Part shown: piece after piece, positions 1 through 10,804 of the stretch
Layout: every line of letters starts with the position of its first letter
Position numbering within the stretch: the first letter of the stretch is position 1
NCBI GenBank assembly: GCA_002205965.3
Contig: NADL03000657.1
Coordinates: 868,001 to 932,000, forward strand
Reading direction: 5' to 3'
From: Kappaphycus alvarezii
Lineage: Eukaryota; Rhodophyta; Florideophyceae; Gigartinales; Solieriaceae
DNA length: 64,000 nucleotides
Position numbers and translations under genes: made by a program
Notes under the pieces: generated by a model
The model's input: only the letters and a program-made list of their open reading frames with translations
What the model was told of the DNA's origin: nothing
Databases searched by the model: none

Positions 1-1110
1 GAGTTATTCGTGATTCCGCGTGTACAAGATTAACTCAGTTAGGTGAAACCCTGGCCTGGCTGAACAGTTGTCGACTTCACGAAGCGGAACTACAAGGAAT
101 ATTTTCGTCTCAATTAGTTCATATTTATTTTTTTAGTCTGAAAGAGTATGTATAAGGATAAGGATAAAATAAGCCATCACAGCCTTGTACGCTATGGTTT
201 TAGAACGGAATACGAGATCTAAAAAGAGCAACGATCGCTGTTGAATTCATCAAGCCCACTTAATCATTCAACTGGAACTCATGCGCTAGAGCTAAATTTA
301 CAACATCATGGTAAACATTCATGACGGCTACTGAAGGCGAATCATCGCTTCCATTGCTGAGCGCTGTGGATATGTACCAGTTGTAACATGATGAAAGTCC
401 CCTCTTTTATCATGACTTTAGAACACCCACAATCTGTCAGACCACTCCATGAATTGTTCGCAAGATATGGAACTTCTTCGTTGATGAGTTGAACCGGCTC
501 CAGGTACATCGACATCAACATCTGTCCCCTCGAATGTTTAACATTTTCATCATTTCTAATGGCAGCTACAACTTTATTTTGAGTATTAGTCTCCTTTTTT
601 GCGAAATATTAAACGGTAGACAAAGAATTGTACAGTTGTCTATCATTATTAGAGTATTTTCGAGGTGCGCTTAGTCGTTATTATCTTTTGAGCAACCATA
701 ATCATTGTGGTACTACGGAAGCTAATTCTCTGCAGAACCTGCAATATCAGAACTGCGACGGCAAGGCAGAGTACCTTAGTCGATGAAAAATATAATCTCG
801 ATAAGAACTTTACTGCAAGAATAATTTCAGGAGGAGATTGATCGGCAATACAAGTTAGGCATCCATTAAGTTCCCTGTATGGGTAAGTTGTCCGCACTGT
901 CTAACGTTTTTCATTATAATGTATATATTCGTATTCATTTGAATCTTTTTTGGGTTTCACTTGTTCATATTGATCTTAGCAAATATGTTATTAATATATT
1001 GCAATTGATGAGGGGCTACCTTTAAAAGTTACCTGTCTCTGTCAATGCAGACTCTTGAAAATGTTTTTGAAGCTTTGAGGTTTTTCATATCAAAACAACC
1101 TGTGATAAGG
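1..1110. other. AT-rich sequence, no gene seen
   Basis: Only short random open frames are present on either strand, with no recognisable motif, repeat or RNA gene. The right end leads into R1 copy A. Confidence 0.5.
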
Positions 1111-1116
1111 GTATAT

Positions 1117-1285
1117 CGTCGGGAGAAGAGACACTCAGAACATATTATCTCAAGAAGGAAATGTTGCAAGCGACAAAAGCGCTATCGTGGTATAGTTGAA
1201 CAGATAAAAAGGGTGGATGAGAAAGACAGTTGAGAGGGCTACAAACAAGTATAGAAAGAGCAAAGTCTATCACTGATGTTCTGTG
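1117..1285 (+). pseudogene. R1 plus-strand protein C-terminus, copy A
   Basis: I do not recognise this protein. The frame reads RREK, then a Cys/Lys/Arg-rich stretch, then GIVEQIKR, and after a small indel near 1,220 it continues as LRGLQTSIERA to a TGA at 1,283-1,285. Copy B has the same words (RREK, GIVEQIKR, LKGLQASMEDA) and ends at the homologous TGA at 23,617-23,619. Most differences are conservative (R/K, T/A, I/M), which indicates that this strand and frame once coded. It is basic and Cys-containing, with no domain I can name. Copy A is broken by at least one indel. Confidence 0.5.
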
Positions 1286-1659
1286 ACCAGCGTAAGAAAA
1301 CATTTTTTTGGGTCCGAAGTTACCAATCAACTTTCTACTACTAGAAAATTGACTTGAAGTTGTCTTCCAATTTGCTTGAACTCCACAAGGGGAAGTAACT
1401 TACTCAGCTTATATGGACTTTTTGGCTAACCATTGAGCCTCAAAGAAACATACTAATTACCATAAATTGCATCAAATGGAATCGTGTGACAGAGAAAAAA
1501 ATTAACAGTAGACACTATCAGGATAAGTATCTATATTCTCTTGTAAATATATTAGTTCTCTTTATCAGAGCGAAACAGTTTCCCAAAATACCCCTTTTAC
1601 CCATTTAGTCCCCATAAATATCCACGAACGGCTTAGAATTCTCTTTTGAATCCTGTGAT

Positions 1660-2036
1660 TTATCTAGACCATTGAAGATGCCCCCATCCGGCTCCAGAGT
1701 CGGAACCACCCGGTACATGTTCTTCCGGCCCCTTCCCCACTATTCCGCCGCTTTCCATGCCTACCTCCCTCTCATCCTCCTCATTCTCCTCTTCACTCTT
1801 CCCATCATCTTCGTCAAAAGATTCATCGATCATAATTACTCCCTCAATCTCCCCTTCATTCTTCGTGTACGCCTCCCCACCGTTATACACTAGTGGCTCC
1901 CACAGGTCCACGCAGTCCTCCTCTTCTTCCTTTTCTCCCTTCTCCTCCTTGTCCGGCTCTTCTGCCTCTTCTAACTACTCAAAGCAGTTACGGCGGACAA
2001 ATTCCCGAATGCGTTTCAGGTCCAGCCATCTACAGT
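1660..2036 (-). pseudogene. R1 acidic protein C-terminus, copy A
   Basis: On the minus strand a frame runs from about 2,036 (KRIREFVRRNCFE) through an in-frame stop near 1,985 into a long Glu/Asp/Lys-rich stretch, then WEPLVYN, another acidic run, and ends near 1,660 in GGSDSGAGWGHLQ. The order matches copy B of R1: basic helix, acidic run, short hydrophobic motif, acidic run, D-G ending. It is unrecognised. The composition fits a disordered acidic tail, such as chromatin-binding or activation regions have, but that is inference from composition only. Confidence 0.5.
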
Positions 2037-2309
2037 ATCATCGTAGTCGGTTGGATCATTTTCCATCATGGCCAGAGCGTTGATTGAACATAGGTTCCGG
2101 ATGAATTGGTAATGGTGATGACAGGGCGGAGGTTCGCCATTTTAAGGGCCACCAAAGGGGTTAGCCGATAGAGTAGTTGATGCTGGGAGTTGCCTCAACG
2201 ACTTTGATTTCGAACTTTAAGTACTGGGACTTTTTCGAAAAGTATGACGACCTTGGACGTTTAATGTCTTCAATTAATGACACCGTGTCTTAAAATCAAA
2301 ACAAATCAT

Positions 2310-3160
2310 TCATGAATTTGCCACACTCATCCAAATTAAAGTTATCTTGCAAGTTAAAACCCTGTAGAAATATATCGCAGATTCCGATACTCTATCCAAA
2401 TCTGGTCCTCTTTTAGATGTTTTTCGTGCGCAAATATTGCACACATCAGTCTGTAAACATAGTCTTGAATCTATTACATGCATCCAAACTTCGAGCAGCA
2501 ATTAGAACATTTTGCTTGTACACGACAATGAAAACAGTGCAATCTATATAGAGCCAGTATGGAAACAAGGGTCTGCTATAGACTGTGCCAAATTTAGATA
2601 TTCTATCAGACCACTTAAATTGATTCCAAACGCCCTCGAGCCCTGTTTTATGAATCATAAATGCTTCCGTTAGTCTCTAATACTTTTTAAAGTTGTTTAG
2701 TGATCTTGGGTAGTTCCAGATAAGTTTCTTCGGATAGATACCCATTGGGAAAAACAGTCCTACTGTCGACTCGTTCAAGTTCTAAATTACTTTGTGCCAC
2801 AAACGCCAGTAAGAATCGTACTCTAGAAAAAAACCTTAGAGTAATCGACACTTCGCACTTGAGTAATTCCTTTGGACACAAATCGAGCCTTATGCTGATC
2901 AATTTTCCGGTCTCCATCTGTCTTGATCAGAAATACACATTTTCTCTTAGGTGATTCTTCCCATCTAGAAGATTACTGACTTTAAAAAATTTAAGTTCTT
3001 GTATCAATTTGATCTCCAGTAGAACTAATTCTATTATTTTCTCTGAAGCAATCCTATTTGCTGCCTCCTGAGCAGTCTTTAACAGACTAGTATTGGATTG
3101 ATTACTCATCTCTGGTACTATAGGGTATGGTATACTATAAAATAGCATTAGGTGTTGCAT
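2310..3160 (-). pseudogene. Ty1/copia reverse transcriptase remnant
   Basis: Read on the minus strand, successive frames give the order of a copia RT (RVT_2): a pre-RT segment ending LLDGKNHLRENVYF (about 2,930), a fingers segment (GKLISIRLDLCPKELLKCE), the VDSRTVFPNGYLSEETYLELP motif region (2,690-2,760; canonical copia is xVDxxTAFLNGxLxEExYxExP), then VWNQ and IVVYKQNVLIAARS (about 2,500). In the last motif the catalytic YVDD has decayed to YKQN. Frameshifts and stops interrupt it. The segment has no LTR I can see and is a dead fragment of a copia family different from the others in this window. Confidence 0.65.
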
Positions 3161-3179
3161 CAGGGCTTTGTAGCATATA

Positions 3180-4620
3180 TGTCAGCAAATTTGGTCTGTT
3201 CCGGACTAAAGTTCAGAGAACCGAGTCATCAATATCATTAATTGTATTGTGGTTAAAATGAGCAAGATTTGAACTGTTCTCTCCATCAATATTTTGACCA
3301 GCAAGTTCATCGACATGGATACCATTGATATCATAATATGATATTGGCTATTATATATCTTCTGATTCTAGCTCACCATAAATTACATAACTAGTTATAC
3401 TGATAGTTTAGATCGAAGGTACGCTCTCCAGGGACTTAAATTATCTGAATGCAATTGTCCTTTATATATAGGATAAAAACATTTTACAAGCCCCTCCATA
3501 AAAATATCGCAAATGAATTGCATTCCAAGTCCTCGAACTAACCTTTTCATTTAAGTACCGAGTTTGTTTCTAGACACAAATCTTTGCTCCAAGTATCCTT
3601 AAACACGACAAAATAGTTTTCCTACAATAAATTATCTCAAATGGAATCTTCCTACCAAATTTTGCCAGGTGTAGATTTATTCAATGATCTGATTTTTATA
3701 AAATTTATGCAAGCAACTGTTCCACCTCATAAGTAACTTTACTTGTCAGTATTGTTATTGTGCTGTAGTTCAGCTTGCTTAGCTCTTGCACATGCGAAAC
3801 GTGTCACATTTAGCCTCGCCATTCTGCCACTGGACTCCGAAGAGTAAGGTAGGGCGAGCTGATGGGTAATACTATGCTCATTTAAGTATGATTTAAGTTC
3901 CTCATATCTACACTCTCATTCTCGATTTATCCTGAAATGAAAAAACTTTTTCTCATTGCAATTCTGCATATTTTTGGTGGTGGACTCTACCACCTTGATC
4001 CCATATGACTTATTAGCTAAAAGCTGTATCTATGGCGCTCCATTTGCACCATCAAAAATATATAAAATTGAACTGTGGCACCACCTAGGGACGAGTTTCT
4101 CATTAGTCCGATCAGATTGGAGTGAAGTTTCAAGAATATCACGTGCTTGTAAAAATTGACCAAATATTTTAATCCCCATCCCGGTGTCCACAGTGATGAT
4201 GAATTGTGAGGGAATATCTTTATTGGAGCCCACAATGTATATTTATTGTGAATCATCAAGGAAAAATTTTATCTATTTTAAACTGGGCCTATTTTATACT
4301 TAATTCAGTATGAAGTAATTTTTATGTCCTACAGTTGGGTTTTTAGATTTTACGGACAATAACAATTACATTTCTGCTGCCAACAAGTTATTATCTGGAT
4401 GATTGCTTACCTTAAAAATATTACAATAATTATTGCTGAGCATGAATCATTTCTACCAAGAACATTGTACGGCTTACCTGATTTTTGTATCAGATTCACA
4501 ATAGTGTAGAACATAAGTAGTCCAAGGTTGTTAATAATACTTTTCTATATATTGGGACCATCGAAATATTCACTTTGATCAGCTAAAATTAAATTTTGTT
4601 TTCTATTCACTGTTCATTCT
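3180..4620. other. AT-rich spacer, no gene seen
   Basis: Short open frames on both strands at 3,956-4,259 overlap each other and carry no motif. I see no RNA gene or repeat here. It may be the decayed 5' part (LTR and leader) of the copia A copy that follows, but no LTR could be recognised. Confidence 0.4.
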
Positions 4621-4699
4621 TAGTCCAATTGTGACATTTATTTATTTAATCAAGTTGGAACTATCTATTTTTTTGGATCTATCTTTCCTAATTATTTTG

Positions 4700-5400
4700 C
4701 AAGTTATTATACCAGATCGCCCCGAAATTCCTTCAAGACCGAAATTTTCATGGAATCCTCGCACATTTTCTTGGACGGATAGTAAGGGACTCCAAGAAAA
4801 ATATTTTGATGCTGTTCAAAAAGGGAAATCTGTCCGTGATTTATTACCAGCATCAAATTCTGATAAGGTTCCTAAGGCAGTAAAAGATCTTTTCGTACAT
4901 TCGAAATTATTTGGACAAGCACTTGATATTTGAAAGAAAACTCCAGACACAGAAATTTAGTCTGAAAATGGTTCATTATCGATTGCTAAAGCTTTTTATA
5001 AGATGGATCCTCTATCATTAATACCATATACATTTCACAAATTCTTAGATCTATTGTTTGCTACTCGTGCTGATAATTTGTCTTCCAAAACTTTTTGAAT
5101 CACGGTTTGATGCTCAAATTGCCGATGTATGCATCTACTGTTACTTCGAAATTACCTAAAGCACTGGTATCATCTATACTCCTGGCTAATTCAGAAATTG
5201 ATTCAAACCAGTAAGTATCTATTTTGGCCTGCTGCTTCCCGAAGCATGATGAAGAAGCCGATTTGTAAAAAGGAAAAATCCTAGAATTAATCAAATATTC
5301 AGAAATATCATCTATTTCGTGCATGTGATAAACCAAAATCAAATCAAACATATGGAAATTATCAAAATATATCTCTTCAAGTCAATCAAATTTCATACGA
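4700..5400 (+). pseudogene. Copia A Gag-like remnant
   Basis: The frame starting near 4,690 contains IPDRPEIPSRPKFSWNP and runs to a stop at 4,931. Further pieces in all three frames continue the homology: FYKMDPLSLIPYTFHKFLD (about 5,000), a KALVSSILLANSEIDSN-like stretch (about 5,160-5,210) and an ILA...P segment (about 5,225). The last two match 63,389-63,470 at the end of the window, where the frame reads ...LVAFLLMANASIDGNQ...SILAAASPKD. Copia-type Gag proteins have this helical layout, so the assignment rests on position before the protease and integrase and on the repeat match. Confidence 0.5.
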
Positions 5401-5639
5401 AGAAAAGAAAAATTTCAAGAAAAATGATAAGCAATGATTATCTCCTGAAGACTTTGCTGCCCTCAAGGAAAATCAACTTGTGACTGATTGGAGAAATTGG
5501 CCATTGGGCCCGTGAAAAATATAAATGCAAGCGTAGTAAAAATTATCATAAAGGTTTATCATCTAAAATGGGAATGCAGAATATCAAAGACAAAAATGAT
5601 TCTGGTTCTGTAACATTTATATGGTCAAAACGGTGCTTA

Positions 5640-5830
5640 TTCTCCGTCAAATGAGTTCTACCCAGGTCCGTTACTTGATGATGGAGCACCGTACAGTGGA
5701 ATGGAGATTGTTTAACTACAAGCACTTTCGAAATTTATTTTACCGGAATGGAATGGAATTCTTGATGACTTCCTGAATGTATCAAATCGCCCTCTCGCAA
5801 TACTGAAATGGCCCACTTAAGGAAAAAAGA
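5640..5830 (+). pseudogene. Copia A aspartic protease remnant
   Basis: The frame reads ...GPLLDDGAPYSGMEIV, then a stop, then a further 30 residues (ILPEWNGILDDF). DDGA at 5,677-5,688 stands where retroviral-type proteases have D[ST]GA. The same motif occurs at 63,869 in the other copy, there with a one-base deletion. Residues after it (APYSG) are conserved between the copies. The protease would cut Gag-Pol in the particle. The D-D-G form instead of D-S/T-G is unusual and is discussed in the findings. Confidence 0.5.
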
Positions 5831-6179
5831 AAATGACCGATTCAATATTTTTATCAGCTATTTCAGACAATGAAATCAGGTTAAATAAGGCATCTAATAA
5901 TCAGTGGATCATAACAATGGGTTATTGGAAGAAATATCACGAGAGAATCAAATAATACTCATATGACGTACAACTACATCAACTTCAAGTCCGCAAATAA
6001 TTCAATCGATTCAATAACATTGGTGGATCATGGTCATTATTTTTATGTACCCGAAAAGTTATCTATCCAATCACCCAACCCTATTGAAAAATCATTTTTA
6101 TCAGTAATTTAATCCAACAATATCAATATATCAAAAAACGTATCTTCGGCTGAAAAGAAGAAAATAATTATTAAACTTT

Positions 6180-6956
6180 ACAAACATGTATGTGGTCACT
6201 CAAATTATGATGATATAAAACTATTGTTACAAAGAAATTTTATATGGGACGATGAATGCAAAAAATATTTATCAAGCATAACTGACTCCTGCAAATTTTT
6301 CGGTGTTGCTGAGAACCATTTTATACTCGTGCCGTTTCTTTAAACTCTATATCTTGCAGATTTAATGAATTGATGTGTGTGGATCACTTTTTTGTAGAAA
6401 ACTGGGATATTTTTCGTATTATAGACTCAGTTATCAGGTATTCAGATATTCAACTGGTTCAATAGTGCCCTCCATGCGGATGAAATATTGCATTAATTGT
6501 TTTAAAAATCGATGATTAACACCATTTTGGGACCCTAATAATTTAGTGGGAAATCAGGCGTTTGACAATGATACTTTGAGCAGCTATCTTGAAGAACGGG
6601 GCATTTTATTTTTTCCTATTGGTTCCCGCTGCTATAACAAAAATTCTATTGAAGTTAAACATAAAATATTGAGGGACGTTTATATCTTTTTTAAAATATC
6701 CAATTCTTCTGCAAATACTACGGTTCGTTTTACACGAATGTTTCAAATATCGAATGATTTATATGAAAATGATGTTTTATATTCATACAAGCTTGCCACT
6801 GGTCACACTCGACCGATCCATGATTCTGGTCGTCAAAGTCTACCAAATGATTTAAGAGAAGCTCATAATGAGCTAATAGCCAAAATGGAGTTAAATTTTA
6901 TTCTAAAATCAAAGTCTGTGACCGATATTCCAATTCATGTTGGCGATTTTGTGTAA
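6180..6956 (+). pseudogene. Copia A integrase remnant
   Basis: Frames in order give a Cys/His-containing pre-integrase stretch (6,260-6,330), MCVDHFFVENWDIFRIIDS (about 6,370-6,430; first catalytic Asp in CVDHFF), then an open frame from 6,546 to 6,956 beginning GNQAFDNDTLSSYL (second catalytic region, with Asn where I would expect the Asp) and continuing IGSRCYNKNSIEVKHKILRD with the probable catalytic Glu in SIEVKH. The open part is 136 codons. The protein would join element DNA to the host chromosome. The split frames and the possible D-to-N change make it inactive. Confidence 0.6.
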
Positions 6957-7795
6957 TTGTTACTCATCTGCAAAATCAGGAAAGAGGATCTGGTTAGTCG
7001 CCGAAATCGGTATTGAAATTCGACAATAAATCTCTTATCGTCACAGTACCTGGATCCCATGGAAAATTAATACATGCGCAAATTGAAGAAGGTTGACATA
7101 CCGTTTCATCTACTGAAGTAGCATACCAAATTCAAAAGGCTAATGGTTTATTGAATCAATCCATTGAACACACTGTGGAAGATATTTATGATGAAACGAA
7201 TTTTAACGAAGTGAAGAATGTATGCGAAAACAATTTTGACGATAATTCTGATGAAAGTAATTTTAACCAAAAAATATAAATACTGACAACGAAAAATACT
7301 ATCAATCAAAAAGCGATGGAGATTTATCCGAATCTAAAAACAATTTTATCTTTCGAATATGTTTTGATTAAATCCGAACTTAATTCCCTACACCCTGAAC
7401 ATTTAGTTCATATCCCTGTTGATGAAAATGATGGAAGTTCATGGGCATGAAATTGAATTGTTACCTGGAACGGAATTGAAATCATCTGAACAAAAAAGAT
7501 CTGAGTTTTTATCGTAGGAGGGTTGTATCTAAATAATGTTTACTTCATCAAACGTCTGGAATTCCATCTCATCGTATTTGAAATGCATACAATACGCAAG
7601 AAAGTAATTTTCTCGGCACCTGTTCAAAAATTCTTGTTTCGAAAATTCCTACAGACAAGAATGTAATAATGTACAGTCACGTTTTATTCTTCTTGTAATA
7701 ATGACTGGTTCAGGTATGCCTGACTTTTCTTTTCAGTGCAGCTGCCTACAGACGAAGGTAGAAGAATGGAAGAGGTGCAGGAGATGTGTATCATA

Positions 7796-8145
7796 ACTGT
7801 ACTGCAGTACTGTAGTACTTTACTGGAATACTGTACTACAGTACTGTAATGTACATTGTACTGTATTACAAAACTGTAGTACTGTACTTTAGTACATACT
7901 TTATAGCAGTACTGTAGTACAGCACTTTACATTATACTGTATTACAGTACTGTATGTTGTGTATGTACAGAACTATACAGTACACTACTGTGCTGTGGTC
8001 TACTGTATATGTATGTAGATTCCGTACTTTTGTACAATACAGTAGCTCTGGATCCTATTCGATGATGACGAGCACGCTGTATTGGAGTATTATACATACA
8101 CTGTACATGCTGTACAGAGTTGTAGTACAGTACAGTTGTTAGAAT
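7796..8145. repeat. GTAC-palindrome minisatellite
   Basis: The tract is built from imperfect, self-complementary units around GTACTGTAGTAC and GTACTGCAGTACTG, dense from 7,796 to 7,970 and again from 8,085 to 8,145. Because GTAC is its own reverse complement, both strands read alike, and open frames on both strands (for example 7,954-8,142) are low-complexity by-products rather than genes. No CRISPR-like repeat/spacer regularity exists. Confidence 0.75.
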
Positions 8146-8149
8146 TTGG

Positions 8150-9290
8150 GACATACAGTAGCTTGCCCAGACCGACAGTGAAAGATAGTGCACTTCCCAC
8201 GGTAGTCTCGGTAGCTGCTGACAAAGAATCGTGCCGCCCAAAATTCAAATTGGTAGTTATTTAGTTATTTCTCTTGTACTGTATGCTGTTAGTTGGTGCA
8301 CTGTGTGCTGTAATTGGGTTCACATTATAGTATACACATCTACTGAGCACCTTTGATCAAGAAATATACAGTATAAAGAGGTGGTGGTATCGCAGTTTCC
8401 CCCTGCACCAACACAAACAACAACATCATTAACAACAATCCTCAGAAACCCAACAGAAACCCACCAAGATAAGCCATGAGCTGATGATCATCAACGCAGG
8501 CACGTGGGTAGCGGGCGTCCTCATCAATGAGCTGGTTATAGCTCTTGTAGCTGGTCCTCAATCCGCCCCCACCCCGCTTGAAGAGGGGGCCAAACCACAT
8601 TCTTGAACTTATCTTTCGCCATCCACCCTCTGCTTCATTGAGTCCTATTGCCTCCCCACTGTTGCTTTGGAAACTTTTGACTCTTCTCAGTTGCTTGGTG
8701 TTAGAGTTTGCCTGTGGTAACTAGTCCAGTTTGGTTTTGGTCTTGGTACTGGTATCTGTTTTTGGTCTTGCGTCTGCTCTTGGTCTTGGTATCTGCAGCT
8801 TGGTCTCCGATCTGTCCATTCTTAGTGCTCGTTTGCTTTCTAGTCACTATCTGCAGTGCCTGGTTGTGATGTGCTAAGTTGGTCATGGTTTAAGGTTGTG
8901 GCCTGGTTCTGTGGGTCTGCACTCGCGCTGCCCCTGTTCGAGGTCATACTCATACCCGCGTCTATTCGCTGTGGTTGTTCTGTTTCTGGCTGCGCTTCGG
9001 TCTAGATTGGAAAATCTATTTGGCTGGCTGGTTTTTGTTGGCTACTCTGTTTTCGAAAATTGTTGCTCCATTGCTTTACTCGTTTTTTTTTTTCTCTTTT
9101 AAGCTCTAGCTTGCTTTGGTCAACCAGCTGTTCTAGCTGTCACTGCAGGAATTTTATAACTACTTACTTAACCTTAGATTTTATTGTAGGTAAAAAAAAG
9201 GTATCTAGCATACTGACCAGTGGTTTTCTACATATTGTCTACGCTGAGTAAGTTTCGTAAACACCTGGAGAACTTCTTCAGTACACAGTT
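8150..9290. other. No gene supported; T/G-rich low-complexity stretch
   Basis: A TTGGTCTTG-type micro-repeat at about 8,730-8,810 and a T run near 9,090 are visible. Small open frames on both strands are composition-driven. The block could be the 5' flank of the frame starting at 9,341, but no promoter motif can be assigned. Confidence 0.4.
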
Positions 9291-9340
9291 TGGCTCTGAG
9301 GAGGAGGAACGCGGCCTCTGCTCGCATCGATCATGAGGAA

Positions 9341-9940
9341 ATGAGCGCCGCAGAGAAAGTAACGGGAGAACGTTCTTTCTCCCCTCCAACATCGCCCGGT
9401 GACAATTCCTGCTCCTCTCCGGCAACACCGATAGTACATTTTGACACTGCTCTCCTCCTTACCGGTCGGCCTGCCACCGAGTCTTCAACTTCTCCTACTC
9501 ATCCTTCTCTCCCACCCACTTCTTCCGCTGCATCTCCACCTCCTCCCCCACAACCATCGTCCCGAGTCCAAAATTTCCCCATCGCTGTCGCGAAGCCCGC
9601 AGTTCCGCGAGTTGTTGCTTCTAGCTTTCGTCAGCTGAAGCTGATAGAAAAAGGGCTTTCGCACCATATATACCGCGCAGCGAATATCGGCATCAGCGAT
9701 GGACGGCATCAGGGAGAAGAAAAACTGAAAGAAACTTCAAGACCCAGTGCCGAAAAAAGAATACCTGCAAAAAATCAACCCTTGCGTATCAACTACAGTC
9801 AACTACGTCATCTGCCGGGAAAGGAAAGGAGTGAGAAGTTTTGTCCCACAATTGGAGCTAGGGAACTCCAAATACAGAGAATTTTTCAATTTTGCTTCTG
9901 TACTGAGATAATACCCCGTAATCACCCGAAACTATGGTAA
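9341..9940 (+). CDS. Hypothetical Ser/Pro-rich protein or first exon
   Basis: This is a 199-codon open frame from the ATG at 9,341 (MSAAEKVTGERSF). The upstream frame stays open to 9,290 but has no ATG. Residues 10-75 are Ser/Pro/Thr-rich with a PPPPP run, then a more ordered part with RQLKLIEKGLSHHIYR and a basic segment. I do not recognise it. It ends in CTATGGTAA. The bases at the stop, ATG|GTAAGA, are a good 5' splice donor at 9,936, so the frame may be an exon continuing downstream; no acceptor was confirmed. Frames downstream to 12.3 kb might belong to the same transcription unit. Confidence 0.35.
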   Translation: MSAAEKVTGERSFSPPTSPGDNSCSSPATPIVHFDTALLLTGRPATESSTSPTHPSLPPTSSAASPPPPPQPSSRVQNFPIAVAKPAVPRVVASSFRQLKLIEKGLSHHIYRAANIGISDGRHQGEEKLKETSRPSAEKRIPAKNQPLRINYSQLRHLPGKERSEKFCPTIGARELQIQRIFQFCFCTEIIPRNHPKLW

Positions 9941-10326
9941 GAGGAGGTCTACGTGAAAAAAGTGGGGGTCATTGTCTGAACAGTGGTGGAACAAAGCCGG
10001 GCACTGGTGGGGCAAAGGAGAATGCGGGAGGAGCAAGGCTGTTCACTGGTGGGACAAGGCCGGGCACTGGTAGGGCAAGGGCGAATACAGGAGCAGCAAG
10101 AAGTGGTGCAGGCCGTACGAGAAAGCAAATATCAGTTCTTGAACCCGACCAAGGGAGCTTTAACAATCACGGTGATCATGTTCCAGCCGGCCCAGTTGTT
10201 AATGTCTCTGATGTAATAGTGCACCCCGAGGAAACAAGGATCGCCGTGGTAGGGTTTACATGTCTCCGGTTTCTCGTATGCAGTGTGGCTAAACTCTGGC
10301 TTGATACGCCTGGGATACAAAAGTAG
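9934..10326 (+). CDS. Hypothetical Gly/Thr-rich repeat protein
   Basis: This 130-codon frame from an ATG overlaps the end of the previous frame by seven bases. Residues 17-60 consist of GGTKPGTGGAKENAGGAR-like units in tandem, encoded by a 63-bp duplication (see the repeat entry). The C-terminal half (SVLEPDQGSFNNHGDH...) is ordinary sequence. There is no known domain. The minus strand is also open over the repeats because of their composition, so the coding strand is not certain. If the GTAAGA at 9,936 is a splice donor, this frame would be intronic and not real. Confidence 0.2.
   Translation: MVRGGLREKSGGHCLNSGGTKPGTGGAKENAGGARLFTGGTRPGTGRARANTGAARSGAGRTRKQISVLEPDQGSFNNHGDHVPAGPVVNVSDVIVHPEETRIAVVGFTCLRFLVCSVAKLWLDTPGIQK
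9985..10110 (+). repeat. 63-bp tandem repeat, two units
   Basis: Units 9,985-10,047 and 10,048-10,110 both start ggtgg(a/g)acaa(a/g)gccgggcact and keep the same register; each also contains shorter internal ggcaaggg/ggagca sub-repeats. The period of 63 is a multiple of three and so keeps any reading frame. Confidence 0.7.
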
Positions 10327-10489
10327 AGGATGCAAGAAGTCTTCTTGCTTCCTGCAGGGGATGTTATTTGAAACACCCTTTAACTCGGGCAGGCGGTGTT
10401 CCATGTGAAGAGACCGTGATCATAGCGTCAGAACTTGTTCTTTTGAGGACTTGACACTACATATAACTAGCTGCAAGTGATCCTGTGCT

Positions 10490-10804
10490 ATGTTAGTAGG
10501 AAAAGAGTTAGATGAGGTCTGTTGCGGGATCAAAATCAATCTAGTCCAAGCCGTAACTTTTCGCAGGCGTCATATAAATGAGATTCTCGAGGACGTGTAT
10601 GATCTCAGATCTTTTCGCTCAAAAGCAGTCCAGCTCGACTTATTGCTTGCCACAGATCTTACATTCATGGAGATGACGTTTGCACTACGAGATGGGCCAT
10701 CGTTTTTGAAACTACTGGGGAATTGTAGCGATGGAACTACCATTTCGCGGTACATGGTATACGTAACTGTGGTCCAACAGCGAGACAAGTCTCCAGCAGC
10801 GTGA
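10490..10804 (+). CDS. Hypothetical protein
   Basis: 104-codon frame from an ATG. It has a balanced composition with a charged helix (RRRHINEILEDVYDLRSF) followed by a mixed hydrophobic part (LLATDLTFMEMTFALRDG). It looks more protein-like than its neighbours but shows no motif I know. It could be an exon of a gene decayed across 9.3-12.3 kb. The overlapping minus-strand frame at 10,570-10,815 is a shadow. Confidence 0.25.
   Translation: MLVGKELDEVCCGIKINLVQAVTFRRRHINEILEDVYDLRSFRSKAVQLDLLLATDLTFMEMTFALRDGPSFLKLLGNCSDGTTISRYMVYVTVVQQRDKSPAA

Larger units (their letters stand above)
1117..2040 (+). repeat. R1 repeat, copy A (two convergent frames)
   Basis: This stretch aligns by eye, in the same orientation, with 23,449-24,345. 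Two blocks match: 1,117-1,440 with 23,449-23,760, and 1,560-2,036 with 23,880-24,345. Shared landmarks are a RREK motif, a GIVEQIKR motif, the string cagcttatat, and a run near 1,620 (ccccataaatatcc against ccccacaaatatct). The block carries the end of a plus-strand frame and, facing it, a minus-strand acidic frame. I do not recognise the family. It could be part of a large unknown mobile element or an old segmental duplication. Confidence 0.6.
4620..7510 (+). mobile_element. Ty1/copia family A, copy 1 (gag-protease-integrase)
   Basis: Plus-strand remnant whose pieces occur in the order of a copia element: a Gag-like region (4,700-5,400), a protease DDGAPYSG motif (5,677-5,700), an integrase with HFFVEN and KHKILRDV motifs (6,240-6,956), and a polar linker (6,970-7,290). 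RT and RNase H are missing: the sequence passes into unrelated DNA and a minisatellite. RT/RNase H fragments at 16.2-17.5 kb and 26.6-28.4 kb may belong to the same broad family, and the start at 63.2 kb clearly does. Many stops and shifts show that it is inactive. LTRs were not found. Confidence 0.65.

Noticed and set aside
1757..2083. Serine-rich plus-strand frame opposite the R1 acidic frame
   Set aside because: It is the complement of a Glu/Asp-rich coding stretch; the minus strand is conserved with copy B at the protein level.
7796..8145. CRISPR-like array
   Set aside because: There are no constant repeats with unique spacers of even length; the window is also clearly eukaryotic.
7954..8241. 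Open frames on both strands in the GTAC tract
   Set aside because: They arise from the repetitive, self-complementary composition; residues are nearly all Tyr, Val, Ser, Thr and Cys, and no domain is visible.
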